NCBI RefSeq assembly: GCF_003625485.1
Contig: NZ_RAIR01000003.1
Coordinates: 186,001 to 250,000 of the forward strand
Length of the DNA: 64,000 nt
Reading direction: 5' to 3'
Source: Butyrivibrio sp. CB08
GTDB taxonomy: Bacteria; Bacillota; Clostridia; Lachnospirales; Lachnospiraceae
Shown here: in pieces, positions 33,836-43,129 of the stretch
How the letters are laid out: every line of letters begins with the position of its first letter
Position numbering within the stretch: the stretch's first letter is position 1
The notes under the pieces: model-generated
Seen by the model: only the letters and a program-made list of their open reading frames with translations
Told to the model about the DNA's origin: nothing
The model's database searches: none
Position numbers and translations under genes: made by a program

Positions 33836-36274
33836 TTAACCTATTACTGCCTCTACAGTGTACTCTTTTACGCCTTCCTCGTAAGGGATTACGTTGCCTT
33901 CTACGGTCTTGCCGTTAACGATAAGGCTCTTAACACCCTTCTCAGCGCCGTTCTGCTTAACAGTGATGTTGTAGGTTGCACCTCTGTACTTTCTTGTGAT
34001 TGAGAAATCACCGAAGTCCTTAGGTACGCAAGGGTTAACCATAAGTCCCTTGTGGGTTGGGTAAACACCAAGGATGAACTGAGAGATGTTTACGAAGGTC
34101 CATGCAGCTGTACCTGTGAGCCAGCTGTTCTTGCCCTGTCCGAAGAACTTAGCGTCCTTGCCGGCTACCATCTGTGAGTAAACATAAGGCTCTGTGCAGT
34201 GGATCTCACTGATCTCCTCAATGTAAGCTGGGCATGTCTTCTTGTAGATCTCGAAGGCTCTGTCGCCGTGTCCGAGAACTGTCTCAGCGATTGAAACCCA
34301 AGGATTGTTGTGGCAGAAGATACCAGCGTTCTCCTTGTATCCTGGTGGATATGAGCTAACTTCACCGAGCTCTAAGTGGTACTTGGTGTAAGCTGGCTGA
34401 AGGATCATTACGCCGTACTTGGTATCGAGCTTTTCTTTTACGCTGCTTAATGCCTTTTCAGCAAGACCTTCCTCTACGCCGATTCCTGCAAGTACGCAGA
34501 AGCCCTGAGGCTCGATGTAGATCTGACCTTCCTCACACTCTTTGGAACCAACCTTGTTGCCGTGAGCATCATAAGCTCTGACAAACCAGTCGCCGTCCCA
34601 ACCAGCTGTTGTAGCTGCGTCGTAAACTTTTTTAACCTCTTCTCTTGCTCTCTTAGCCTCAGCATCATCACCAAGGAGTTCAGCAAGCTGTGCGTACTCT
34701 TCACCGTACTTAACGAACATACCTGCGATGAATACTGACTCAGCAACAGGTCCCTCTGAAGGTCCGAAGGTCTGGAATGACTCACCTGGATGCTCTGAGA
34801 AGCAGTTGAGGTTGAGACAGTCGTTCCAGTCAGCACGTCCGATAAGAGGAAGTCCGTGAGGACCCTTGTGTGTAACTGTGAAATCGAATGAGCACTTGAG
34901 GTGTCCCATAAGTGTCTTGGCAACACTCATGTCATTATCGAAAGGAACCATTTCATTTAAGATTGAAAGGTCGCCAGTCTCTCTGATGTATGCGCTTGTA
35001 CCAGCGATGAGCCAAAGTGGATCATCGTTGAAGCCAGAACCGATGTCGGAGTTACCCTTCTTGGTAAGTGGCTGATACTGGTGATAAGCTGAACCATCCT
35101 GGAACTGAGTAGAAGCGATGTCGATGATACGCTGTCTTGCTCTGTCTGGGATAAGGTGAACGAATCCGAGAAGATCCTGACAGGAATCTCTAAATCCCAT
35201 TCCACGGCCAATTCCTGACTCGTAGTAGGAAGCAGATCTTGACATGTTGAATGTAACCATGCACTGATACTGGTTCCAGATATTAACCATGCGGTCAACC
35301 TTCTCGTTAGAAGAAGATACATGGTAGTTGGAAAGAAGCTCTTTCCAGTAATCCTTAAGTTCTGTAAGAGCAGCGTCTACTGACTCAACGCGGTCATACT
35401 TGGCAAGCATGGCCTTAGCTCTTTCCTTATTAATAACAGATGGTGACTCCCACTTGCTGTCCTCTGGGTTCTCAATGTAACCAAGAGTGAAGATGAAGGT
35501 CTTGGACTCGCCTGGCTCAAGAGTTACGTTGATCTGATGAGCAGCGATTGGTGACCATCCACTTGCAAGCTCGCCTGTGCACTTGCCGTTCTTAACAACG
35601 TCAGGGCTGTCAGGACCATTGTATGCACCAAGGAATGCATCACGGCTTGTGTCAAAGCCATCAACCTTGGTGTTAACGCCGTAAATAGCGTAGTGATTAC
35701 GGCGCTCTCTGTACTCTGTCTTGTGATAGATAACTGCACCGCCATCTGTAACCTCAACTTCACCAGTTGAAAGATTACGCTGGAAGTTCTTCATATCGTC
35801 ATCTGCGTTCCAGAGACACCACTCTACATATGAAAAGAGAGTGATCTGTGCCTGACTCTTCTTATTATTAGTAAGAGTTACCTTGGAAACTTCGCAGTTG
35901 TCATCCATAGGAACAAATGTAAGAACCTGTGCCTGAACGTCGTTCTTGGAAGAATTCCATGTGCTGTATCCAAGACCGTGACGGCACTCGTAGCTGTCGA
36001 GCTCAGTCTTAACTGGCTGCCATCCTGGGTTCCATACTGTATCGCCGTCCTTAATATAGAAGTACTTACCATTATTATCATAAGGAACGTTGTTGTAGCG
36101 ATAACGTGTCAGACGAAGGAGCTTGGCATCCTTATAGAATGTATATCCTCCGCAGGTGTTTGAGATCAGTGAAAAGAACTCCTTGTTGCCCAGATAGTTG
36201 ATCCAGGGAAGAGGGGTCTTAGGTGTCGTAATAACATACTCTAGTGCGTTGTCGTCGAAATGACCGTATTGCAT
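33836..36274 (-). CDS. cbpA: Cellobiose phosphorylase (GH94)
   Basis: The enzyme splits cellobiose with phosphate to glucose 1-phosphate and glucose in the cytoplasm, saving ATP. The 812-residue length and the sequence match known cellobiose phosphorylases from end to end: [20 protein letters not shown] at the N-terminus, [26 protein letters not shown], and the catalytic Asp in RADWNDCLN near residue 486. The C-terminus has [27 protein letters not shown] ribosome site lies 7 bases before the ATG. Its promoter is followed by a palindromic LacI-type operator. It faces away from a LacI gene and a sugar ABC transporter. Confidence 0.95.
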   Translation of the reverse strand: MQYGHFDDNALEYVITTPKTPLPWINYLGNKEFFSLISNTCGGYTFYKDAKLLRLTRYRYNNVPYDNNGKYFYIKDGDTVWNPGWQPVKTELDSYECRHGLGYSTWNSSKNDVQAQVLTFVPMDDNCEVSKVTLTNNKKSQAQITLFSYVEWCLWNADDDMKNFQRNLSTGEVEVTDGGAVIYHKTEYRERRNHYAIYGVNTKVDGFDTSRDAFLGAYNGPDSPDVVKNGKCTGELASGWSPIAAHQINVTLEPGESKTFIFTLGYIENPEDSKWESPSVINKERAKAMLAKYDRVESVDAALTELKDYWKELLSNYHVSSSNEKVDRMVNIWNQYQCMVTFNMSRSASYYESGIGRGMGFRDSCQDLLGFVHLIPDRARQRIIDIASTQFQDGSAYHQYQPLTKKGNSDIGSGFNDDPLWLIAGTSAYIRETGDLSILNEMVPFDNDMSVAKTLMGHLKCSFDFTVTHKGPHGLPLIGRADWNDCLNLNCFSEHPGESFQTFGPSEGPVAESVFIAGMFVKYGEEYAQLAELLGDDAEAKRAREEVKKVYDAATTAGWDGDWFVRAYDAHGNKVGSKECEEGQIYIEPQGFCVLAGIGVEEGLAEKALSSVKEKLDTKYGVMILQPAYTKYHLELGEVSSYPPGYKENAGIFCHNNPWVSIAETVLGHGDRAFEIYKKTCPAYIEEISEIHCTEPYVYSQMVAGKDAKFFGQGKNSWLTGTAAWTFVNISQFILGVYPTHKGLMVNPCVPKDFGDFSITRKYRGATYNITVKQNGAEKGVKSLIVNGKTVEGNVIPYEEGVKEYTVEAVIG

Positions 36275-36291
36275 ATGTAACCTCCCATCTA

Positions 36292-36305
36292 CTTAAACGT
36301 TTAAG
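36292..36305. promoter_or_regulatory. LacI-type palindromic operator in the GH94 leader
   Basis: CTTAAACGTTTAAG is a perfect 14-bp palindrome with the central CG of LacI-family operators. It lies just after the GH94 transcription start region. Confidence 0.75.
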
Positions 36306-36320
36306 ACAATATCTAGCTGT

Positions 36321-36349
36321 ATTATATATGTTAAGTTTAATAATTTCAA
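36321..36349 (-). promoter_or_regulatory. Promoter of the cellobiose phosphorylase gene
   Basis: On the minus strand TTGAAA (36344-36349) and a perfect TATAAT (36321-36326) are separated by 17 bases. Confidence 0.8.
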
Positions 36350-36447
36350 CAGTATTTTTTATCCAATTAATTTAGCTAAAAGCTAGTAAACATGCGGGAG
36401 AAAACTGGTTTTCAACACATCGTTTCCAAAGAATCCCATGAATACTG

Positions 36448-36465
36448 AACGTTTTCGAAAACGTT
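36448..36465. promoter_or_regulatory. 18-bp palindrome, LacI/CcpA-type site
   Basis: AACGTTTTCGAAAACGTT is a perfect palindrome between the two divergent promoters. Its right half extended, CGAAAACGTTTACC (36456-36469), resembles a catabolite-repression cre site. Confidence 0.65.
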
Positions 36466-36581
36466 TACCTAAAATATGAACAGATTGTAACTAAAATCGT
36501 AATTATGTATGAAATCACGAGTAAATATTTGTAAAAGACTACCAAAAATATCAAATATGCACAAAAACTCAAAAACTAAAC

Positions 36582-36610
36582 TTGCCTTTAGAGTAATTTC
36601 GTTGTATATT
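36582..36610 (+). promoter_or_regulatory. Promoter of the LacI-ABC operon
   Basis: TTGCCT (36582-36587) and TATATT (36605-36610) are separated by 17 bases. The half-operator CGAAAACGATTAAG (36618-36631) covers the predicted start, which suggests autoregulation. Confidence 0.65.
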
Positions 36611-36648
36611 TGAATTACGAAAACGATTAAGTGAGAAAAAGAGAAGCG

Positions 36649-37686
36649 ATGGCTAAACGAATTGTATCTTTAAAAGACATATCGAAGGCCTGCGGAGTTT
36701 CGATCGCTACTGTTTCTAAAGCTCTTAACGATCACAGTGATATCAGCAAGGAGACTAAGGAGAAGATCAGAGAAGTTGCAGAGCAGTTAGGATATCATCC
36801 CAACGCAGCAGCCCAGGCACTCAAGACAAACAGATCCAATAATATCGGAGTACTTTTTGTCGACGAGGCCAACAGTGGTCTTACCCACGATTACTTCTCA
36901 CACGTTTTGGACAGCTTCAAGAAAAAGGCTGAGCAGGAAGGTTTCGACATTACCTTCATCAATGGAGACAGAACAAGATCTAACAACATGAGTTATCTGT
37001 CCCATGCAATTTACAGAGGATTTGATGGCGTGGTGATCGCCTGTGTTGATTTCTCAGATCCCGAAGTTGATGAGCTCATTAAGAGCAACATCCCGGTTGT
37101 AACAATTGACCATTCCTTCTTTAATAGAATATCAATTGTATCTGACAACATTAAGGGCATGAGAGAACTTGTTACTTATATATATGAACAGGGACACAGA
37201 AAGATAGCGTACATCCACGGCCATGAGGATACAGCAGTTACACAGAGCAGATTGGCAAGCTTTTATAAGACCCTTCAGGATCTTGGAGTCAGCATTCCGG
37301 ATGAGTACTTACTGGAAGCTCCTTATAGAAATATAGAAGAGGCCAAAAAGGCAACAGACAAGCTCCTTGATCTCAAGAATCCACCAACTTGCATTCTTTA
37401 TTCAGACGACTTTGCAGCCTTTGGCGGACTCAATGCAATCAGAGAAAGAGGTCTTCGCATCCCGGAGGATATTTCAATAGCCGGATACGATGGCATAGAG
37501 ATAGCAAGACGAATCAGTCCACTTATGACAACAATTGTTCAGGACACAGACAGGATTGGAAGACTTGCAGCAAGTAAACTTATTGATCTTATCAACAACC
37601 CTAAGGGAACCATCATTGAACAGATAGTAATTCCCGGAACTCTTGAAAAGGGCGAGTCAGTAGGCAGGATCAAGAGAACTAAATAA
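36649..37686 (+). CDS. LacI-family transcriptional regulator
   Basis: The 345-residue protein has an N-terminal LacI helix-turn-helix (SLKDISKACGVSIATVSKAL) and a periplasmic-binding-like sensor domain (GVLFVDEANSGLTHDYFSHV, then DFAAFGGLNAIRERGLRIPED near residue 250). It probably represses the divergent cellobiose phosphorylase gene and its own operon, with a sugar as inducer. I start at the ATG at 36649, since the DNA-binding domain begins there and an upstream GTG at 36631 overlaps the operator. The next gene is the transporter's binding protein. Confidence 0.92.
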   Translation: MAKRIVSLKDISKACGVSIATVSKALNDHSDISKETKEKIREVAEQLGYHPNAAAQALKTNRSNNIGVLFVDEANSGLTHDYFSHVLDSFKKKAEQEGFDITFINGDRTRSNNMSYLSHAIYRGFDGVVIACVDFSDPEVDELIKSNIPVVTIDHSFFNRISIVSDNIKGMRELVTYIYEQGHRKIAYIHGHEDTAVTQSRLASFYKTLQDLGVSIPDEYLLEAPYRNIEEAKKATDKLLDLKNPPTCILYSDDFAAFGGLNAIRERGLRIPEDISIAGYDGIEIARRISPLMTTIVQDTDRIGRLAASKLIDLINNPKGTIIEQIVIPGTLEKGESVGRIKRTK

Positions 37687-37688
37687 GG

Positions 37689-37713
37689 TTTAAGACAGCT
37701 TAGCTGTTTTAAA
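37689..37713 (+). terminator. Stem-loop between the LacI and binding-protein genes
   Basis: TTTAAGACAGC pairs with GCTGTTTTAAA around TTA, with one G-T pair. There is no T tract, so it may adjust mRNA levels between the two genes rather than end transcription. Confidence 0.45.
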
Positions 37714-37762
37714 TAAAAAACACTTCAAAATTCTTTTAGAGAAAAGGGAGGTAAAAGTAGTT

Positions 37763-39184
37763 ATGAAGAAGAAAGTACTTGGTTTATTACTTTCAACAAC
37801 AATGGTAGCTGGAATGCTTACAGCATGCGGCAACGCTGCTACAGAAGCACCTGCAGCAGAGGCACCTGCAGCAGAGGCTCCAGCAGCAGAGGCTCCAGCA
37901 GCTGAGCCTGCAGCAGAGCCTGCAGCAGAAGCTCCAGCAGCTGACGAGGGAACAGTTCTTAACATCTCAGCTTGGAACGAGGAGTTCAAGTCACGTCTTA
38001 CAGATCACTATCCTGGATACGAAGTTATCGATGGAACAACTGGTAAGATCGGTGATGTTACAGTTAACTGGCTCATCACTCCTAACGAGGAGAACGCTTA
38101 TCAGAACAGACTTGATGAGCTCCTTCTTGCTCAGGACAGTGCAGCAGCAGATGACAAGGTTGACCTTTTCCTTGTAGAGGCTGACTACGCAGTTAAGTAC
38201 ACAGATACAGATTACACAATGCCTATTAAGGATCTTGGAATCACAGATGATGAGCTCAAGGATCAGTACTCATACACACAGGCAGTTGTAACAGATTCTA
38301 ACGGCGTTCTTAAGGGATCATCATGGCAGGGCTGCCCTGGTGTTATGATCTACAACAGAGAGATCGCTAAGGAAGTATTCGGAACAGACGAGCCTGCAGA
38401 CATCCAGGCTAAGTTCGCTGATTGGGATAAGTTCTTCGAGGCAGCTGGTGAGCTTGACAAGGCTGGCTACGATGTAATTTCTTCAACAGCTGATACATTC
38501 CGTGTATATCAGAACAACGCTAAGCTTCCATGGGTTAACGGAACACAGATTCAGGTTGATGACAACCTTAAGAAGTGGGTTGAGGATTCTAAGAAGCTTG
38601 CAGACGCTGGCTACTGCAACACATGGGGCCAGTGGGGTGAGGACTGGAACAAGGGATTCTATCCTGAAGGAAAGGTATTCGCTTACTTTGGACCAGCTTG
38701 GCTTATCGACTTCTGTATGGCAGCTGACGTAGAAGGTTCTGTTGCTAACGCAGGTGGCTGGGCAGCTACAGAGGGACCTCAGGGCTTCTACTGGGGCGGA
38801 ACATGGATCTGTGCAGCAGCTGGAACAGATAACCCAACACTCGTTGCTGATATCATGAGAAAGATGACAATGGATCCTACAGTTATGAAGGACATCGTTC
38901 TTAAGGACAATGACTTTGTAAACAACAGACCTGTTATGGAAGAGCTTGCAAACGATCCTAACTACTCAAATGCAGTTCTTGGCGGACAGAACGCTCTTAA
39001 GATGTTCTGTGCAGGCGCTGACAACATCGATATGGCTAACCTTACAGCTTATGATCAGGGTCTTCTTGGAGACTTCCAGACAGCTATGGGTGACTACATC
39101 AACGGCAACTATGCTACATATGATGAGGCTCTTGAGCAGTTCTACACACTTGCTCTTCAGAGATATCCTGAGCTTACAAAATAA
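37763..39184 (+). CDS. Sugar ABC transporter substrate-binding lipoprotein
   Basis: The 473-residue protein has a signal peptide with lipobox MLTAC (Cys22), then a low-complexity linker (about residues 28-60) of repeated Ala-Pro-Ala-Glu units, and a type-1 solute-binding domain. Aromatic residues suited to sugar stacking are frequent (for example SSWQGCPG, WGQWGEDW, YWGGTW). Linked to the LacI gene and cellobiose phosphorylase, it most likely binds cellobiose or short cello-oligosaccharides. A GGGAGG ribosome site lies upstream. A terminator-like hairpin follows, so it is probably made in excess over the permeases. Confidence 0.9.
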   Translation: MKKKVLGLLLSTTMVAGMLTACGNAATEAPAAEAPAAEAPAAEAPAAEPAAEPAAEAPAADEGTVLNISAWNEEFKSRLTDHYPGYEVIDGTTGKIGDVTVNWLITPNEENAYQNRLDELLLAQDSAAADDKVDLFLVEADYAVKYTDTDYTMPIKDLGITDDELKDQYSYTQAVVTDSNGVLKGSSWQGCPGVMIYNREIAKEVFGTDEPADIQAKFADWDKFFEAAGELDKAGYDVISSTADTFRVYQNNAKLPWVNGTQIQVDDNLKKWVEDSKKLADAGYCNTWGQWGEDWNKGFYPEGKVFAYFGPAWLIDFCMAADVEGSVANAGGWAATEGPQGFYWGGTWICAAAGTDNPTLVADIMRKMTMDPTVMKDIVLKDNDFVNNRPVMEELANDPNYSNAVLGGQNALKMFCAGADNIDMANLTAYDQGLLGDFQTAMGDYINGNYATYDEALEQFYTLALQRYPELTK

Positions 39185-39213
39185 TTTTGCATAGGACGTT
39201 AGTCTAAATGATC

Positions 39214-39248
39214 ATTGCCTGCCGGTATCTTTGCCGGCAGGCAATTTT
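39214..39248 (+). terminator. Partial terminator between the binding protein and permease genes
   Basis: A perfect 12-bp stem (39214-39225 with 39234-39245, 8-base loop) is followed by TTTT. Such hairpins let the binding protein be made in excess over the membrane subunits. Confidence 0.8.
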
Positions 39249-39299
39249 AAAAAAACGCTTGTAGTTCAGAAAAGAGTAAGATTTGTGGAGGTAGTGAGT

Positions 39300-40214
39300 A
39301 TGGACAAGAAAAAGTCCAATCAGAATGTAGTAAAGTTCAATAGATGGGGTTACATCTTCCTCATTCCTTTCTTTGTTACATACGTCATTTTCAGTTTTAT
39401 TCCGTTGATTTCAACAATCTATAACAGTTTCTTTGAAAACTATCGTTCCGGACTTAAGCAGATTGGACCTAACTTTGTAGGTATCCAGAACTACGTTACA
39501 CTGCTTGGAACACCGGAAATTTGGAAATATTTAGGCAACACTCTGATCATGTGGGTTGGTGGTTTCATCCCTCAGATCACAATAGCTCTTTTATTGGCAT
39601 ATTGGTTCTCAGATCCTTCACTTAGACTTAAGGGACAGAGATTCTTCAAGACCGTTATCTATATGCCTAACCTGATCATGGCATCAGCGTTCTCAATGCT
39701 GTTCTTTGCCCTGTTCTCAGATAGTGGCCCAGTTAACCAGATTCTTTTAAGCCTTCATGCTATCAGCGAGCCATTTAAGTTCTTTCAGTTCGTTAGTGCA
39801 TCAAGAATCCTTGTAATGCTCATGAACTTCCTTATGTGGTTTGGTAATACCACAATCCTCCTTATGGCAGGTATGCTTGGTATTGACTCATCACTTTATG
39901 AGGCTGCACAGGTTGATGGAGCTACAGCTTCACAGGTATTCTTCAAAATTACAATGCCAATTCTTCGTCCAATCTTCGTATATGTGCTGATCACATCACT
40001 TATCGGTGGTCTGCAGATGTTCGATGTTCCTCAGATCCTGACAAATGGTCGAGGCAATCCTACTGATTCCCTCACCACAGTAATCATGTTGCTGAACAGA
40101 TACCTGACCAGTAAGGACGTTGGTCGTGGTGGTGCTTTGTCAGTATTCATGTTTGTTGTAACAGGTATTCTTAGTTTGATTGTCTTCAGGATGAACACTT
40201 CTAAGAAAGATTGA
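39300..40214 (+). CDS. Sugar ABC transporter permease, MalF type
   Basis: A 304-residue inner-membrane protein with six predicted helices. The EAA loop that docks with the ATPase reads YEAAQVDGATASQVFFKITMP near residue 199. I start at ATG 39300, with GGAGG at 39287-39291 eight bases before it, rather than at the start of the longer open frame. It pairs with the next permease. No ATPase gene lies in the cluster, which is common for CUT1 importers using a shared MsmX-like ATPase. Confidence 0.93.
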   Translation: MDKKKSNQNVVKFNRWGYIFLIPFFVTYVIFSFIPLISTIYNSFFENYRSGLKQIGPNFVGIQNYVTLLGTPEIWKYLGNTLIMWVGGFIPQITIALLLAYWFSDPSLRLKGQRFFKTVIYMPNLIMASAFSMLFFALFSDSGPVNQILLSLHAISEPFKFFQFVSASRILVMLMNFLMWFGNTTILLMAGMLGIDSSLYEAAQVDGATASQVFFKITMPILRPIFVYVLITSLIGGLQMFDVPQILTNGRGNPTDSLTTVIMLLNRYLTSKDVGRGGALSVFMFVVTGILSLIVFRMNTSKKD

Positions 40215-40230
40215 GAGAGGAGATATAAGG

Positions 40231-41094
40231 ATGAATAACGATATACAAATGAAGCCTCATGGCGTTCCAATCGGAGTCAGGAGAACGATTGCATATATAG
40301 TTCTTATATTCTTTTCGTTCCTTTGCCTGATCTGGTTTTACATTTTGCTTATTAACTCAACAAGATCACACTCAGAGATGACACTTGGATTTACAATTCT
40401 TCCAAGTACTCATCTTTTGGATAACTGGTCCAGTCTGGTAAATGGTACTATCCCTATTGCTAAGGGATTCATAAACAGTATTATTGTATCAGCCTGCACA
40501 GCTTGCCTTACATCATACTTCTCTGCTATGACAGCTTATGCTATCAACACATACAGATTTAAGGCCAGAGCAGCAGTAGCAACCTTTATCCTGGCTATCA
40601 TGATGATTCCTGGACAGGTTACTGCACTTGGTTTCCTTCGTTTGATCGTAAGACTTGGTATGGATGACTCAATTGTTCCACTGATCATTCCTGCAATTGC
40701 TTCTCCTGTTACATACTTCTACCTGAAGCAGTACATGGAGAGCAACCTTCCTCTTTCACTTGTAGAGGCAGCAAGAATTGATGGATCCGGAGAGTTCCGT
40801 ACATTCAATACCATTATCCTTCCACTTATTAAGCCTGCTATCAGCGTACAGATGATCTTCGCGTTTGTAGGAAGCTGGAATAACTACTTCACACCAGCCC
40901 TGATCCTTCACACAGACACCAAGAAGACTCTTCCTGTTATGATTGCGCAGCTGCGTGGTGCTGACTGGCTGAGATTCGACATGGGACAGATTTACATCAT
41001 GATTGCAGCTTCAATCTTCCCAGTAATTGTGATTTACCTGCTTCTCTCCAGATATATCGTTGGTGGTGTATCTGCTGGAGCGGTAAAAGGATGA
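40231..41094 (+). CDS. Sugar ABC transporter permease, MalG type
   Basis: A 287-residue membrane protein with six helices and the EAA loop LVEAARIDGSGEFRTFNTIIL near residue 175. It ends in the GGVSAGAVKG motif common to MalG-type permeases. It starts 16 bases after the first permease with a GGAG ribosome site and completes the importer with the binding protein upstream. Confidence 0.94.
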   Translation: MNNDIQMKPHGVPIGVRRTIAYIVLIFFSFLCLIWFYILLINSTRSHSEMTLGFTILPSTHLLDNWSSLVNGTIPIAKGFINSIIVSACTACLTSYFSAMTAYAINTYRFKARAAVATFILAIMMIPGQVTALGFLRLIVRLGMDDSIVPLIIPAIASPVTYFYLKQYMESNLPLSLVEAARIDGSGEFRTFNTIILPLIKPAISVQMIFAFVGSWNNYFTPALILHTDTKKTLPVMIAQLRGADWLRFDMGQIYIMIAASIFPVIVIYLLLSRYIVGGVSAGAVKG

Positions 41095-41148
41095 TATTCA
41101 TGTTTTGAAAATCCTCCTATTTTTTACTCTTTCCTTTTATAAGCGTTG

Positions 41149-41181
41149 CGAAAGGCCATGGCGTTATGCCATGGCCTTTCG
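41149..41181. terminator. Hairpin between convergent operons
   Basis: A perfect 14-bp stem (41149-41162 with 41168-41181) with a 5-base loop, between the permease gene and the minus-strand sigma-factor operon. There is no clear T tract beyond the stem. Confidence 0.7.
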
Positions 41182-41209
41182 TAATGTCTGTCAATATATC
41201 CTTTGATTG

Positions 41210-41515
41210 TCAGTGAATAAGCCCTGCTTCCATGTATTCCATAAGCATATCGGCTCCTGCCATTCCCGTGGCAAGGATTGCCGTCAGGATCATCATAGCT
41301 ACAGCTGCTTTGTCATATACCAGCTGATCGGTCTTGAAGTTGGAGATAAGAAGCTCCAGCCCAAGGCCGATTATCATAAACGGCCAGCACTTGAAGATCA
41401 GCGAATAGTCAAGGTTTCCAATGAACAGGTGGAGTATGAATAGTGCTCCGAATATTATCATGGAAAGACCTGCTGTGATCGAACCAACTCTATGCGTTCT
41501 TAACTGTTTCTCCAT
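41210..41515 (-). CDS. Small membrane protein with LiaF/DUF5668-like helices
   Basis: A 101-residue protein with three or four membrane helices. The first two helices with ITAGLSMIIFGALFILHLF and WPFMIIGLGLELLI resemble the membrane part of LiaF-like proteins. I start it at MEKQLRTHRVGS, since GGAGG lies just before it; the start overlaps the end of the upstream gene by 26 bases. It is the last gene of an ECF sigma-factor operon and may sense or relay envelope stress. Confidence 0.7.
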   Translation of the reverse strand: MEKQLRTHRVGSITAGLSMIIFGALFILHLFIGNLDYSLIFKCWPFMIIGLGLELLISNFKTDQLVYDKAAVAMMILTAILATGMAGADMLMEYMEAGLIH

Positions 41516-42044
41516 CTGCGATTTCCTCCTTAAGTTCAGTCTTCTTGCCCTTAATGAGCACTGCGCCGCCAACTATGAGAAGTATTCCGATAACTAAGGT
41601 TGGCAGATCGCTTACAATTGGATAGACCATATCCCAGTAAGCATCAGGGATGAATCTGACTGCAAGATCAAGAAGGTAATCCCAAACCATGCCTATGCCA
41701 ATGATGATGATAGCGACTGCAAGCCATTTGCGAAGTGTCTTGTCTTTGATGTTGATGGTGCCAGGCTTAAGATACTCTTCCCAGATGTATCTGTCTTCGT
41801 AGCTGCTAAGGGTCTCTACGTCCATGGATGCGATGTTCCTTGCGTGGAAGAATCCCCAGAACCAGACAACGGCCGTGACAGCTATTACGGCGTCAAAACG
41901 TACAGATACCATGATGGCACATACAAGGAAGAATATTCCCATAAGGCTCAGGCCGTTCTTCATAAGGCCCATATACATCTCTGCGGCTCCTGGCAGAAAT
42001 GAAAATATAAAGGTAAAGAATTTGCTCTTTTTCATAGGTTTCAT
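41490..42044 (-). CDS. TM2-like membrane protein of a sigma-factor operon
   Basis: The 184-residue protein has an N-terminal TM2-like hairpin (FSFLPGAAEMYMGLMKNGLS), a further membrane helix pair and two C-terminal helices (residues about 115-170). A hydrophilic loop (ASMDVETLSSYEDRYIWEEY) lies between. Function is unknown. It starts inside the end of the anti-sigma-like gene (4-base overlap). Confidence 0.75.
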   Translation of the reverse strand: MKPMKKSKFFTFIFSFLPGAAEMYMGLMKNGLSLMGIFFLVCAIMVSVRFDAVIAVTAVVWFWGFFHARNIASMDVETLSSYEDRYIWEEYLKPGTINIKDKTLRKWLAVAIIIIGIGMVWDYLLDLAVRFIPDAYWDMVYPIVSDLPTLVIGILLIVGGAVLIKGKKTELKEEIADGETVKNA

Positions 42045-42466
42045 TTTGTTATTCCTCCATTTTCGGTGATATATTTTTCAAGCATTTCTAAAAGTTCTTC
42101 TTTGTTCTGTTCTTCTAAAAGTTCGTCTTTAGTTGGCTGCTGTTTTTGTGGAATGATGTGGATCTCTTCCCTGGCAGCCTTTTCATTTAGCACCTCTTCC
42201 CTGGTTGGGATGTGCTGTTTGGTGTCGAAGCTGCGGGGCAGTATAGCCATCAGTAAAACTGCTGCTGCCACCGATAGTACAACCTTGTAGGTGAATCTGT
42301 AGAATTCAGTTTTGCTTTCTTTATGAGATGGGGCAGGATTTCTATCGATCCTGCTGATTACTTCTGCATGCAGTCCCTTGGGCGCCTGCACCAATCCTTC
42401 ACTTTCAGTTTCAGCGATAAGTGCATTCAGTTCCTCATCGGACAAGTAATTCTTATCTGTGGTCAT
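42041..42466 (-). CDS. Anti-sigma-like single-pass membrane protein
   Basis: The 141-residue protein has a cytoplasmic N-terminal half (about residues 1-58), one membrane helix (about 63-79) and an extracytoplasmic acidic C-terminus. It overlaps the ECF sigma gene by 4 bases, the usual place for an anti-sigma factor. I see no HCC zinc motif, so it is not of the ZAS type. The anti-sigma role is inferred from position and topology. Confidence 0.68.
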   Translation of the reverse strand: MTTDKNYLSDEELNALIAETESEGLVQAPKGLHAEVISRIDRNPAPSHKESKTEFYRFTYKVVLSVAAAVLLMAILPRSFDTKQHIPTREEVLNEKAAREEIHIIPQKQQPTKDELLEEQNKEELLEMLEKYITENGGITK

Positions 42467-42984
42467 GATAGAAAATCCTCCTTTCTCACTTTTGTTTTGA
42501 GCATTTCTCTCGCTCGGTAGATCCTGGTCTGAACGGACTTAAGAGGTACCCCTGTTTTTAGCGATATCTCTTTTGCCGTAAGGCCATCTATAAAATGCAT
42601 CTGGGCCGTCTGGCTGTAGTCACCTGGAAGTGCACCGCACTTATTGGTAAAATCTTCAAGCACATCCTTGGCAACAAACATTTCCAGCGGGCCATCTCGT
42701 GAAGTGACGTTTTCTGGTAGTTCTTCCTCCGGCGTAGGCGCTACCTTTCTTTCAGAGGACTTCAGGTAGTCGATGCACTTGTTGCTTGCTACCCTGCAGA
42801 CCCAGGCTTTTTCGGACCCTTCTGTCAAACTCTCCAGATGCTCAAAGGCCGAGATGAAGGTCTCCTGAGTGATGTCCTGTGCAGCGAAGTAGTCGCCCGT
42901 CATCTTGAGACAAATGGAAAAAACCAGATTCTCATAGGAGGTCATAAGCTGTATTAATTTGTCTTTTGAATCTGTTGTTCCCAC
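42463..42984 (-). CDS. ECF-type RNA polymerase sigma factor
   Basis: A 173-residue sigma-70 family protein with region 2 (FSICLKMTGDYFAAQDITQETFISAF) and region 4 (QTAQMHFIDGLTAKEISLKTG followed by VPLKSVQTRIYRAREML). It would direct transcription of an envelope-response regulon, possibly including its own operon. It is the first gene of the four-gene minus-strand operon and divergent from a secreted-protein gene. Confidence 0.93.
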   Translation of the reverse strand: MGTTDSKDKLIQLMTSYENLVFSICLKMTGDYFAAQDITQETFISAFEHLESLTEGSEKAWVCRVASNKCIDYLKSSERKVAPTPEEELPENVTSRDGPLEMFVAKDVLEDFTNKCGALPGDYSQTAQMHFIDGLTAKEISLKTGVPLKSVQTRIYRAREMLKTKVRKEDFLS

Positions 42985-43129
42985 TGTTCCCTCAACGCGT
43001 TTAGGTTAGTATTTTTCGTCCTTCATATAATATAACGATTCATTGAATAAAAAGTCTTCAATTTTTTGAAAAAATGTGTCAATATTTATATAAGTGTTAG
43101 TGACAATCCTAGAAAGGGAGTAGCTTTCC

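Noticed and set aside
37840..37950. A tandem-repeat or CRISPR-like array in the binding-protein gene
   Set aside because: The repeats encode an Ala-Pro-Glu linker in frame; spacing and sequence are not CRISPR-like.
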